From Cyprinodon diabolis (taxonomy: Eukaryota > Chordata > Actinopteri > Cyprinodontiformes > Cyprinodontidae), in contig CM060065.1 of assembly GCA_030533445.1 (NCBI GenBank), positions 50,035,464 through 50,099,463 on the forward strand: a DNA stretch of 64,000 nt, given 5' to 3'. Position numbers and translations under genes: made by a program. The notes beneath the pieces are model-generated. The model was not told the origin of the DNA, did not search any database, and saw only the letters and a program-made list of their open reading frames with translations. Below are positions 1 to 12,000 of this stretch, in pieces (position 1 is the stretch's first letter; the number at the start of each line of letters is the position of its first letter).

Positions 1-43
1 CTTGACATTTGCTCCTGGAAGAACGAACCCTGTGACACCCTGG
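1..43 (+). CDS. adamts18: adamts18 exon (3' part), catalytic domain
   Basis: The window opens in frame inside this exon and reads [14 protein letters not shown] plus the first base of a Gly codon. This is a conserved stretch of the ADAMTS16/18 metalloprotease domain just before the zinc site. The donor is GTAGGA at 44 and the phase is 1, matching the next exon. The true exon start lies upstream of the window. Confidence 0.9.
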
Positions 44-3000
44 GTAGGATTTTCTCAGCCTGACCTAAAAATAGCATATCAAAAAATAAGGATGTCTCTA
101 TTAGGGTTTTTTGGAGCTCAGTGGTTGGTCAAGTCGTTTCAGACAGACATGAAATAGTTAACAGAAAACCTTTGTGATGATATTTATTGTTGTTATTTAA
201 GGATATATTGTACTCAACTAACTGCTAACGATGTTTTATACTTAGCTGCATATAAATATGATCAGGTTTACAGTTTTATTTTATGCTTTTCTTGCTGAAA
301 TTTTACAGTGAAATGATGAGCTTAAATTTTTTGCCAGCATTGTTGGTGTCCTTTAACCTGACTCGGCCAGATGGATTTGGATTTGCTCCGCATATCCATC
401 TGGAAACCTTCCGTTGAAGTAATTTTGGGAAGGGGCAAAAATACTGGTTAGCTGATTGGCCTATGTTGGTGATAGACGGGCCAAATAAACCAATCAGATC
501 AACGAAGCACATGACGTACTAACAGAGCGACGACAAAAACACAACCACAAGCCAGGCTACTCTTGCCGAAACCAGTCGGGAGAAGAGCAAAAACATCTTT
601 TCCTCTGAGAAAAGCCTCCAGAGCAGTGTTTTGCTCTTCTTTCAGTGAAGAAATACTCTGTAATTCCGATAAAACTTGCTCGATAGCCACGCTAACGCTA
701 GTTTCATCGGCTGAAGCCGCCATGTTCTTTAGACTGAACTGTCGCGCTTCTCGTTGCGTCACACCTCAACCCGCCTCAAAGCCAACGCTGATTGGACGTT
801 CGTTTGGTGAACGGCTCCAAATGTTCTTTAACGGAGAGTCTCCAGACTGATCTGCAAGTGAAACCTTGAAAGCTTGCGAGATCAGGATGGTCTCACGAGG
901 CTAGGTGTCCTTGTCCTCCTCCCATTGACAGCTATAGTTCATGTCAGCTGCAGCTTGATAATATGTTAGCGTTCAGATGTCTCTACAGCTGCATGTTTTT
1001 TCTATGACTTGATGTGATTTCAGAAGAAAGTCATTTCCACAAACCTTCAACATGTCTACTTATCAGATTAAAAGCACTTCCTGTGCCGTTCACCGAGACG
1101 TTCAATCTTACATACTCCCTGTGCCTGGCACTTAATGTTTTAATTATACACTCACCGGCCACTTTATTAGGTATCCCATGCTAGTAACAGGTTGGACCCC
1201 CTTTTGCCTTCAGAACTGCCTCAGTTCTTCGTGGCATAGATTCAACAAGGTGCTGGAAGCATTCCTCAGGGAGTTTGGTCCATATTGACATGATGGCATC
1301 ACACAATTGCCGCAGATTTGTCGGCTGCACATCCATGATGCGAATCTCCCGTTCCACCACATCCCAAAGATGCTCTATTGGATTGAGATCTGGTGACTGT
1401 GGAGGCCATTTGAGTACAGTGAACTCACTGTCATGTTCAAGAAACCAGTCTGAGATGATTCCAGCTTTATGACATGGCGCATTATCCTGCTGAAAGTAGC
1501 CATCAGAAGTTGGGTACATTGTGGTCATAAAGGGATGGACATGGTGAGCAACAATACTCAGGTAGGCTGTGGCGTTGCAACGATGCTCAATTGGTACCAA
1601 GGGGCCCAAAGAGTACCAAGAAAATATTCCTCACACCATGACACCACCACCACCAGCCTGAACCGTTGATACAAGGCAGGATGGATCCATGCTTTCATGT
1701 TGTAGACGCCAAATTCTGACCCTACCATCCGAATGTCGCAGCAGAAATCGAGACTCATCAGACCAGGCAACGTTTTTCCAATCTTCTATTGTCCAATTTC
1801 GATGAGCTTGTGCAAATTGTAGCCTCAGTTTCCTGTTCTTAGCTGAAAGGAGTGGCACCCGGTGTGGTCTTCTGCTGCTGTAGCCCATCTGCCTCAAAGT
1901 TCGACGTACTGTGCGTTCAGAGATGCTCTTCTGCCCACCTTGGTTGTAACGGGTGGTTATTTGAGTCACTGTTGCCCTTCTATCAGCTCGAACCAGTCTG
2001 GCCATTCTCCTCTGACCTCTGGCATCAACAAGGCATTTCCGCCCACAGAACTGCCCCTCACTGGATGTTTTTTCTTTTTGGACCATTCTCTGTAAACCCT
2101 AGAGATGGTTGTGCGTGAAAATCCCAGTAGATCAACAGTTTCTGAAATACTCAGACCAGCCCTTCTGGCACCAACAATCATGCCACGTTCAAAGTCACTC
2201 AAATCACCTTTCTTCCCCATACTGATGCTCGGTTTGAACTGCAGGAGATTGTCTTGACCATGTCTACATGCCTAAATGCACTGAGTTGTCGCCAGGCTGT
2301 TTAGAAATTAAGTGTTAACGAGCAGTTGGACGGGTGTACCTAATAAAGTGGCTGGTGAGTGTACAGTACAGTTACAGAAATCATTTATTTTCTTAAAATA
2401 TGTGAATTTTTCTTAGATTGAGGAGGTAAGTGCTTTAAGACTAATATTCTGTGTAAATCGTAGACACCCCTCCCAACCACTGTTTGCTCAGGCAAGTATT
2501 CTTAGTGTTTATCAAGTGAATCAACTTCAAACAGCTTTATTCGTTTATAGCTCTATAAAAAAGTTACTTCCCCAGCACTTTTGTAATATTTTTACTTTTG
2601 ATAATGAATTTCACCAGTATCCAACTCGTAGTTTGTCTTATCAGGCCTCCTTATTCTCGTACAACTCAAACACTGTGTATTATACAGAGGATCAAGGATA
2701 TGTAACAGTCTTCCCACATCACTGACAGATCTTTCTAAAGAACAATTTAAACGGGGAGTAAAATTGCTGCTACTAAGTTGTCTGAACTTTCCATATGGAT
2801 TTATGGTCTAAATGATATTTTAAATTGTTTTATACAAGGAAATGGTGTTGTTTTTTGGATTTTTATTTTATTTTTTTTATTTTTTTACACAATATCATAT
2901 AGATTATGGAGGACTAACTCTGCCATATTTAAAAATAAATACAGAAATAAATAAATGCTCAATAAAAGGGCAGGCAGAAATGTAAAAAAATATATATATA

Positions 3001-6000
3001 CTTACAATTATTTGTTTATTGTATTTTTGTTGGCAATTAATTGTATGCTTATATATTTATTGGGCATTTATTTATTTCTGTATTTATTATTAAATATGGC
3101 AGAGTTGGTCCTCCATATTATAAATGTCTGAAATGGTGAAATATATTTGTTTTTGTGGAGACTGCCTCTCATTAAGCCCCTTGAGGGTTTTTCGGCAGTT
3201 GTCCATCACTTTTTCTTTTTTAGTGACACATTATTCGGTTTATGCTTTTGTTGTGAAAATAAAATAAATAAATAAAAAATAATAAAAGTGAGACACTTTG
3301 CCAATGGAAGAAGACAATTAACATTTAATAAGACAATTGCATTTTCTTATTTCAAGTGCATAATACCTATTTATCTTGTTATTAAGATTAAAAATACTCA
3401 TTCCTTTTGCATTAGATTTTATTTACCTACTGACATTAAAGCGTAATTTTTGTGGTGCAGGGAAGATTACACTGCAAAACCCAAAATTTCTTAAATTAAG
3501 TCTTTTTGGCCTTAATTCAAGGAGGTAAATAAGATTATTTGCCAATGGAATGAGTTTTTTTTCCTCTTAATATAACATAATTTGATAATATGCTCTTAAA
3601 ATAAGACAATGTAATAGTTGTATCTTATTCTAAATGTGGCAAAGTGTCTCATCTCCTCAATCAAAAAAACAGTTATTTTAAGACAAAAATCACTTATTGA
3701 CATTTACATTTTTTGCAGTGTATTGCTTCATATTTTAGCAAGAGTTTTAACTTTAAAAGAAGCTGTTTCTAGAAAAAGTGAAGGATGGAAACAAAAGCAG
3801 GGACAAAGAAAGACCAAATAGTTGAGCTCGATTACTGAAAGTTAAATCCACACCAAGGAATTGTTATCTTTTTTTCCTAGACCTGTCAGTCTGAGTCCTG
3901 CTCAGATCGTTCCCGTCCTGGAACAGGTTACAGCAAGAGCAAAAAGTAGACGGGCTGATGTCCGATCCAAAGCGCATCCATAGCTCTTTACTGATTGACA
4001 GTCAAAGTCTGAGAGCAAACCTTCAATAAAGAGCCAGGGGCCTGAGAGGCTGCACCTGGACTCTCTGAGTAAAATTCCCCTTCCTATAGGCATAAGCAGG
4101 AATATTGTACATGTTTCGCAAATAGTTTCTGCATGCCAAACCTGACAAAAAAGAATGTGACGTAAACAGTGAAGAGAAACGTGAGAGGTTCACAAGATTT
4201 GATTTAGTGAAAAGCTTGTTGTTCATGAACCTCATGCAACCAGCAGCTGATTTCTGATCTTTCTTTCCCTTTTCTTGACAGGTTTTGCCCCAATCAGTGG
4301 CATGTGCAGTAAGTACAGGAGCTGTACCATCAATGAGGATACAGGGCTGGGCCTGGCTTTCACCATCGCTCACGAGTCTGGACATAAGTATGGTTAAAAA
4401 ATGCCATGAGAGACTCAACATCTTAACACATTTTTAATGACAATCTTAAAGTCATAGGGTAGTCATATTTAAATGTCAAATCATTCTGGCTTAAACATGT
4501 ATATAAATGTATCCTTTATCAGACGATATTGTCTCGAAAGTTCGAACATTTCTATAAAAAAAAAATCTTATCTTAAAATCTGTGTTTTTTTTTCTTCATT
4601 ATCTTCTGCAGGCCAGTTAGTTCTATGTCAGCCTGAACACCTAAATTCAGCCAATCATATATCAACGGTCATCTGTCAATAAAATTTTTTCGTTCATAGC
4701 ATCTTGATTCAAATGTCGCAGCTAATATACGCAACGGTTGAAATAAGAAATCAGAATAATTTCCTTTCCCATTGAGTTGCGTCCCAGTGTCCACGGGGAT
4801 GGACGTCTGTGTCTTCAGCAGGCGTAGAGCTAACAGAACTGGCAGCGTTGCGAGGCAAGGGCTCAAACATGTACGGCTGGAAGCTTTCTACACCAAACCA
4901 AGCTTCTGCCGCCCTGGCGTCCTCTTCCACAACATCTTCGTCCCCGCTTTCCTCCTCTAAATAAAAAATGGATGAAGGAGGAGACTCATCCACAACCTCC
5001 GACACTAAACTCTCCTCCTCTTGCATGTTTCCTCTGTCCATAGCGTTCCTTGACAGTGTCCTTTCTAAGTCACCAATTTAGTGCTAGTAGGTTCCCAATG
5101 GGAAATTCCCATTGGGAACCTACTAGCACTAAGATGCTAACTGGTTAGCAAGATTCTTGCGACAATCCGGCTACAATCAAACTTACTTGTGAACCTTCCG
5201 CCACAACTGACCCGTCCCCTTGATAATCGACCAATCACATTTACTTTATTCACTCGTGTAAAGTCGTGCACCACTCAGGAGAACTCGAAAATGCAACGGT
5301 TGGAACAGCCGCTTCCCTACGGCTTTAAGCATTTTTGTTCTGTGTTTGTAGGAGGCTGATTTAAATACTTCCTAAGAAGCAAAATGTTGCTTGGAAAGAC
5401 TGATAAGACTCACAAAGGCAACTGGGAGGGGCCACCAAACACCAGGACCACATATAAGGGTCTGGCTTCTTTAAAATTAGAAGTACACGCAAAAAAGACC
5501 ATCCATTGGATGATAACGCCCCATTGGATGGATCATTATCAGTCTTTTTTGCAAAAGCTAATTTACGGGCAGAATCAATGCAGGAAAATGTCTTAAAGGT
5601 GTACAAACACATGGATAAAGATTCTTCTTCACTATTTCATATCAGAGATACAAAACGTATGCAGAAAAGGAAAGTCAGTTCATTTTCTCCTTTTCCAAAC
5701 TTGTTTTTGTTCAAGTTCATATTATCAATGGTTGGAAATAAATCATTTACACTCATCATCAGGAACAAACACTAATAATAATTTTTTTGGTAAAATGAAT
5801 ATATAATTATGTCTATTTTTCAGTTTTGGGATGATCCATGATGGCGAAGGAAACCCTTGCCGTAAGACAGAGGGCAACATCATGTCTCCAACATTGGCTG
5901 GTAATAACGGAGTCTTCTCCTGGTCCACCTGCAGTCGGCAGTACCTCAGCCGCTTCCTTGGGTAGGCCCAACAGCTGTAGATGCTAACTTAGCCTCACGG

Positions 6001-9000
6001 TTATTACTACATAATCCTCATGTTGCCGATACGTTGCTCTCCCCAGAACGGCCCAGGCATCCTGCCTCGGAGACGAACCGAAGCAGATCGGTCAGTATAA
6101 GTATCCTGAGCAGCTTCCTGGGCAGCTGTATGACGCAGACACGCAGTGCAAATGGCAGTTTGGATCAAAGGCCAAACTTTGCGGCCTCGATTTCGTCAAG
6201 GTACGCTTGAAGCGTCTCTATTTGACTGTTTCTGCTTTATTTTGTTTTGTGTTTTTTACACCAAGGAGAAGGAAATTAATCAGTCGTTGATTTCTACTGC
6301 ACACTTATTTTTGTCAAACTCATCCTGTCAAGTCTCTGCTATGAACCAATGCAAACTAGCACTTATTGACGAGCATTGATAGCCATTATGTTTTTTCATG
6401 TTTGTTGTTTTACAGCTACAAACCTGACGTACTTCTCTGGCATTTAATGCATCAGCCTAATGCTAAATTGTGTATTATTGTTAAGCTAAAACACTAATAT
6501 AAAGAATGTTAATGCAGAAAGAAGAACCTTTGGCGCGGACTGAACAAGCCGCTCCCCAGCATCCATGCTGTGAAAGAAAAGAGGCTCCACAGCTGGATGC
6601 TGCCACATGTGTTTCACTACGGGATGCTGTGTTCACTATTTTCCTCCATTCATCATTTGACCCCCAGCACTTCCTCCATGTGTTTTGCTGTGTTCCCCAC
6701 ATAGTAGCTTTTGCTGAACTAAACTTGCTTTAAATTTTTCCTTTTGTATTATTCATAAAGAACAGATTTGTGGAGCGTCCAACTGATCCAACTGATCGGT
6801 ATCCTTCTCACCTGAGCTAACAATCTGCGTTAGTTTAGCCTCGTGAGACCATCCTGATGTCGCGAGCTTTCAAGATTTCACTCGCTAATCAGTCTGGAGA
6901 CTCTCTGTTAAAGAAAATTTGGAGCCGTTCACCAAACAAACGTCCAATCAGCGTTGGCTTTGAGGCGGGTTGAGGTGTGACGCAACGAGAAGCGCGACAG
7001 TTCAGTCTAAAGAACATGGCGGCTTCAGTCGATGAAACTAGCGTTAGCGTGGCTATCGAGCAAGTTTTATCGGAATTACAGAGTATTTCTTCACTGAAAG
7101 AAGAGCAAAACACTGCTCTGGAGGCTTTTCTCAGAGGAAAGGGTGTTTTGGCTCTTCTCCCGACTGGTTTCGGCAAGAGTAGCCTGGCTTGTGGTTGTGT
7201 TTTCGTCGTCGCTCTGTTAGTACGTCATATGCTTCGTTGATCTGATTGGTTTATTTGGCCCGTCTATCACCAACATAGGCCAATCAGCTAACCAGTATTT
7301 TCACCCCTTCCCAAAATTACTTCAACGGAAGGTTTCCAGATGGATATGCGGAGCAAATCCATCTGGCGGAGTCAGGTTACCGTTAGTTACCATGAATCTA
7401 CCTGCTGTCAATAGTGCTTTATTTGCCTGGCCTTGTAGACTAGATTAGGGCAGCGTTAAAAAAAAATAATTTTTTTATTGATTTATGATCATTTCTATTT
7501 AAATGCCCCAATGTTGAATCACAAAAGCCTTGAATCAATCTTGTTCTTTAAAATTTGAACATAAACTCTGTGAGTCAGCAAAAGGGTTGAAAGTGAATGT
7601 CTTGACTTTATCGTTAATATTCCTGGAATATTTTAATAATGCCCCAAGTTAGAGTTAGTTTATAGTGTTTGTAGCACCAGTGATTAAATCTCTTCCATAT
7701 CTGAGTAACATTGGCTCTGCATTGTATCTTTAACTGAACAGAAAGGCAAATGGAATCCTGGGTCCAATCAATTTAGCACTAGCCTAGATGGACAGAAATG
7801 TGCAACCAGCTGACATTCACTCCTTTATTTCATCATATTTCTTATTGTACTTGTTAGGGTTTCAGCAGTATGGATGATTGATACTACAGCTCAGCTACAG
7901 TATCCAGATCTCTGCATCATTTAATCATATAAGGTCTTGTTATTACATCCATCACCTTTTTAGCCACACATCGCCGTAAAAATACAGAAATGTATGCAAG
8001 TACCTCTATGAGCCACAAAGCTAATTCTCCACTGAAATCAAAACCCTGATGCCAACTTCAAGCTTAAAGCACAGCTGATTAAAGCAACCCTCTATGAGCT
8101 GTAGGAAGAAAAGAAAATCTTAGCGCTGGATTAGTTCTGTTTTCATGGGGACCCGGTGTTGTGATTTTTCTATTCATGTGTCTCGTTGTTCGACGCTGAG
8201 GTCCAACAGCTTCTGCTTTAATGAGCGAGAGGAACCTGTGATCATTCAGGCGCCTTCCTGCTCTGTCTGATGCCTGCTTCCTTTGAGACCCTGTTAAAGT
8301 GCATTATTTCAGACGGTGCCCGCTCTCAAACAATCGTTGTTGGGTTGAAATAAGCCTTTGCTATATAGGTGCATCGAAAGATGCTCATTCACATGTAAAT
8401 TTAAAATACTTCCTGCATTCCTCTTGCTGGGTTGCCAGGAAATGTTCTTCACAAAACTGTACATCCAGGGATTAACTTACATGCAGCAGGTTAGTTGTTC
8501 ACGTCTTAACGCAGGTCGTTGCTGCGCCCCCACCTCCTTCTGCCTGCTTTAGACGTGTGTAAAAGATGGTGGGTGGCAGAACACCCTCCCTGCCTATTAA
8601 CAGTGGATTTGGGGCACCCCTTTTCCTGTCCTTCAGTGCTTTCAGCACGTTGGCTTCGCTGTCACCCAGCCGCTTGATGTCAGTAAAGCCGGACTGCAGG
8701 AGGACAAAGAATCAAACAATCTGTCTATTTTGGTCCTTCTCTCCTCTCCAGACTGTTCCTGTCTTGCAGTCAGGCGAGCTGCCAGCATCGGTGACCTGTC
8801 TTTCGACCCCGGCTCTTCCACTGTGCTCACTTGCTTACATTGTCTTTGTTTGTTGGGTCAGACGACACATGCAATTATGGTCCCTTTTCATTAGAAAGCT
8901 ACATTGATTTGGTCTGACATCGAGGACTCTGCTTATTGTGGGCGATGGGGGCTTGTCACTGCTTTGATGGGTTCCTTCTTCTTTCAGGGAAATAATGAGA

Positions 9001-12000
9001 ATAAAGGGAAATTAAATGCTGATTGCCAGACAGCTCCAACTCTTACTAGATCCGCGGTTCTCAAAGTGTGTGGCGCGACCCACTGGTTGGGAATTGAGAC
9101 GTGACAGGTGGGGCGCGCCAAGTTCCGGTGTGTGTGTGTGTGTTGTGTGACTATAAATGTAGAACGTGTTACAGCAAACTGTCCTTATAGCTGTATGTTG
9201 CCGCTTTTTAGACCAATCAAACCCACAAAGTAATCATTACTAGCCTACATGCAGTCTAATTAAAAGAACATTAGATATGAGAAACATTTCACCTGGAACT
9301 GAAGTGCCAAAATAATGATTGACGTGACGTCGGCATATTATTTGTAACGGAATAAACTTTTGCGCCCCAGTGTTGCCAACTCAGCGACTTTGTCGCTATA
9401 TTTCAGACCCCTCCAGCGACTCTTTTTCAAAAAAGCGACTAGCGACAAATCTAGCGACTTTTGGAGACTCTTACGTGAAAGCATGTATCGTTCCTTTTCT
9501 TGTCCTCCAGCGGCAGGTGCTGCCGTGGGGCGCCTCCCCTGTCCCAACCCCATTCTCCCCCGCTATCGCAGGAGTCCCTCTCAGCGCTGCAGTCAGACAC
9601 ACAGCATGCTTACCCTCAGCGTCCAGACTGCAAATAAAGCGCACATGCGCCGGGATTGACGGCGCAGGTTGATCATAAATAACTGAATTTGAAATATTTT
9701 ATCTTAAATAAATAACGGCGTTTGATTCACACAGCCTCATGTTCATGTTTTACCGTGATTTGTAGGCTCCTTTATTTTTGAGCTTGCTGTTATTTGATGT
9801 AGATAGTTTGTATTTAGATACTACTTGTTACTTCAATAAAATTGGAACATTTTAAGATTGTTGCATATTTCATTAGCATTGTGTTAGGGCGATGGGGACA
9901 GGCGGGGCTTGAAAATTCCCCCTTGTCCAAAGTGGGGAATGACAGAAAAAGTTTGAGAACCACTGTACTAGATGAAGCATCTGATTTATGTCTGTGTTTC
10001 TTGTTTGACAGGACATCTGCAAGTCACTGTGGTGTCACCGAGTGGGACATCGATGTGAGACCAAGTTCATGCCTGCTGCAGAAGGCACCACCTGTGGTCC
10101 AGACATGGTGAGCAAAGTCCCCTTATTTCTGTGAATGATTGTCAGGTCTAAGCACCTAAAACATCATACATACAGTACATACAGGGAAAGAAAGAAGGCA
10201 CAGAGACAATTAATTTAGTTACTCACGAGGAGAATAGGAAGAGACTGCGGAGTTTACAATCTCCACCCCACTCTGCAGTCTTCAGCTTTCTCCTTGCTAT
10301 TTATTGAAGAAAAGGGGATGTCCCTAATTACACCAGCTGAGGTTTAACTAAAGGGAAAGGGAAACAAAAGGATCTTACTTTAAACCTCAGCGCATATGTT
10401 AAAACAAAGCATGTGGTTGTTTTACAATTGAATTGTTCCAAGAACACATGTTTAGAAGAAACATGTGATAGAGGATGTTCAGGTCTCCTTCACAACCCGG
10501 CCGTTGTATGACCTTTATCTGGAACAATCTCAAGCAAGAGTTAATAAAAGATGAATCACACATTATACATCATAGTATTTCATTAGAACACAACCCATGA
10601 AACACAAACGGAGTATAAATAAAATATTTCTAACAATGATCATAAAAAAAAACTCAGTTTTCACCCAGACACATTTAGAAATCAGTGATAGAAGTTGGAA
10701 ATGTCTTCATTTTGTGGTGTTTGATTATAACCAGCTTTCAAACTGCAGAGAAAGAAAAGACAGGCTGTTAATAAAACTGCTTTTAACTCACAAAGGCTGC
10801 CTTAGCCCTGAAAGATCAGTCGTGTTTTTTTGTTTTCATTTTTTTTTTTTTGTCAGACATTCAAACTTTCATGAACCCCCCGATGGCAAAGGCAAAAAAG
10901 GCTCTCTGTTTTTCAACAAAGCAGGGTTACTGAGCTGTACAAACAAGTTGTCTTGCACGGCGCCATCGCTGCCGGGGTCGGATGCAGTAAGACAGTTATT
11001 TGAAATGTTTTGAAAGACCTTAAAGGTTTGAAGAATAAGAAAGTTTAAGCAGAATAACACCAAAATGTTTCCAATGGTGTTCAGAAAAATCGGACTCCAC
11101 CCCGACAATCATAAAATGTGGAACATCAGAGGAAGCCCTGTCATGATCTGGGAACTTTTTCCTTCAATGGAATAACGGATCTTCAAATATCACTTTTTTT
11201 TTCAAGAATAATAATACTCTTCTTTTGGGGATTCCTGCATATTTTCCTAATCTAAATCCTATTGGAATGGACGCTGGCTCCGGATTGAGAATTACATTCA
11301 TGGAGCTGCAAGTTCCAAAAGATGTAGATGGAAGCAGTCACATAAAAGTTTTTTCGTTTTTTTGCCCTTTTTTGCTCTTCGGTCTAAAGTTTAGATCCAA
11401 GTCTAAAGTTTAATTTTATCCAATTAAATTATTGTTTCTGATAAATAGCAGACCCATTTTTTTGGCCTCAGGTTTCAGTTTTTTATTAGTTTTTTTTGCA
11501 CCTTAATGTTAATTTCTGATTTTTTTTAGAACTCTCAAGATTTGAATAAAGATAGTAAGTTGATATAATGGATCTGAAATAATGCTGAAATAGCAAAAAA
11601 TTTAAATACAGATCCATGTCTGCCTTTTATAAAACCCAGTTCAACCAGTGAGTAAAGTACGACGGAGATTTAGGGCCAGGCTAGAGATTTTTTTAATTTA
11701 ATTTTGAGAATAAAGTCGTAACATTATGAGAATAAAGTTTCAATATTGTGAGAATAAAATCGTAATATTACGAGAAAAAAGTTTCAATATTACCAGAAAG
11801 AAGTCATCGTACCACAACCCGTTTCAGAAAGAAAGCTTGGAGCTCTGCCCAGTTTATGACGGCCGACCAGCTCAACCAATCAGCAACCAGAGTCCACTTT
11901 GACATCCTGCCCAATTTCATGCTGATTTGCTAAAAGATTTTCTTATTTGTCAAAGCAATGCCAAAGTATAACTTCACATGATGCTCAACGTTCCTCATTT

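Larger units (their letters stand above)
44..4281 (+). other. intron with helicase-MITE A, broken Tc1 element and small MITEs
   Basis: This intron holds the helicase-fragment element at 353-903, a decayed DD36E Tc1 element at 1149-2361, a foldback at 2906-3116 and two CACTGC-type MITE copies between 3289 and 3720. The remaining AT-rich sequence at 2400-2900 and 3725-4260 shows no recognisable feature. Confidence 0.85.
4741..5292 (-). mobile_element. Putative mobile module with acidic ORF and CCAAT box
   Basis: A 552-bp segment is bounded by an identical 10-bp direct repeat GCAACGGTTG (4731-4740 and 5293-5302). Read on the minus strand it has a CCAAT-type motif (GTGATTGGTC), a 55-bp perfect palindrome, then an ATG and a 96-codon ORF. 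The layout resembles a promoter plus first exon. No terminal inverted repeat is evident, so the mobile status is inferred from the direct repeats alone. Confidence 0.45.
4388..5823 (+). other. intron with promoter-like module
   Basis: This short intron carries the ~550-bp module at 4741-5292 with its hairpin. The remainder is AT-rich and featureless. Confidence 0.8.
6201..10011 (+). other. intron with helicase-MITE B and a hAT element
   Basis: It holds the helicase-fragment element at 6836-7380 and a hAT element at 9052-9965, which ends only 46 bases before the next exon. Sequence at 7390-9050 appears single-copy, and its open frames match no family I know. Confidence 0.85.

Noticed and set aside
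353..903. Helitron identity for the helicase-fragment element
   Set aside because: The helicase and the 3' hairpin suggested it. The 8-bp target duplications and the absence of TC...CTRR ends inserted between A and T argue against it, and the helicase is RecQ-like rather than Pif1-like.
8566..8907. 113-codon + strand ORF starting [10 protein letters not shown]
   Set aside because: It is low-complexity hydrophobic sequence with no known motif, splice-site context or conservation evidence. It is consistent with chance.
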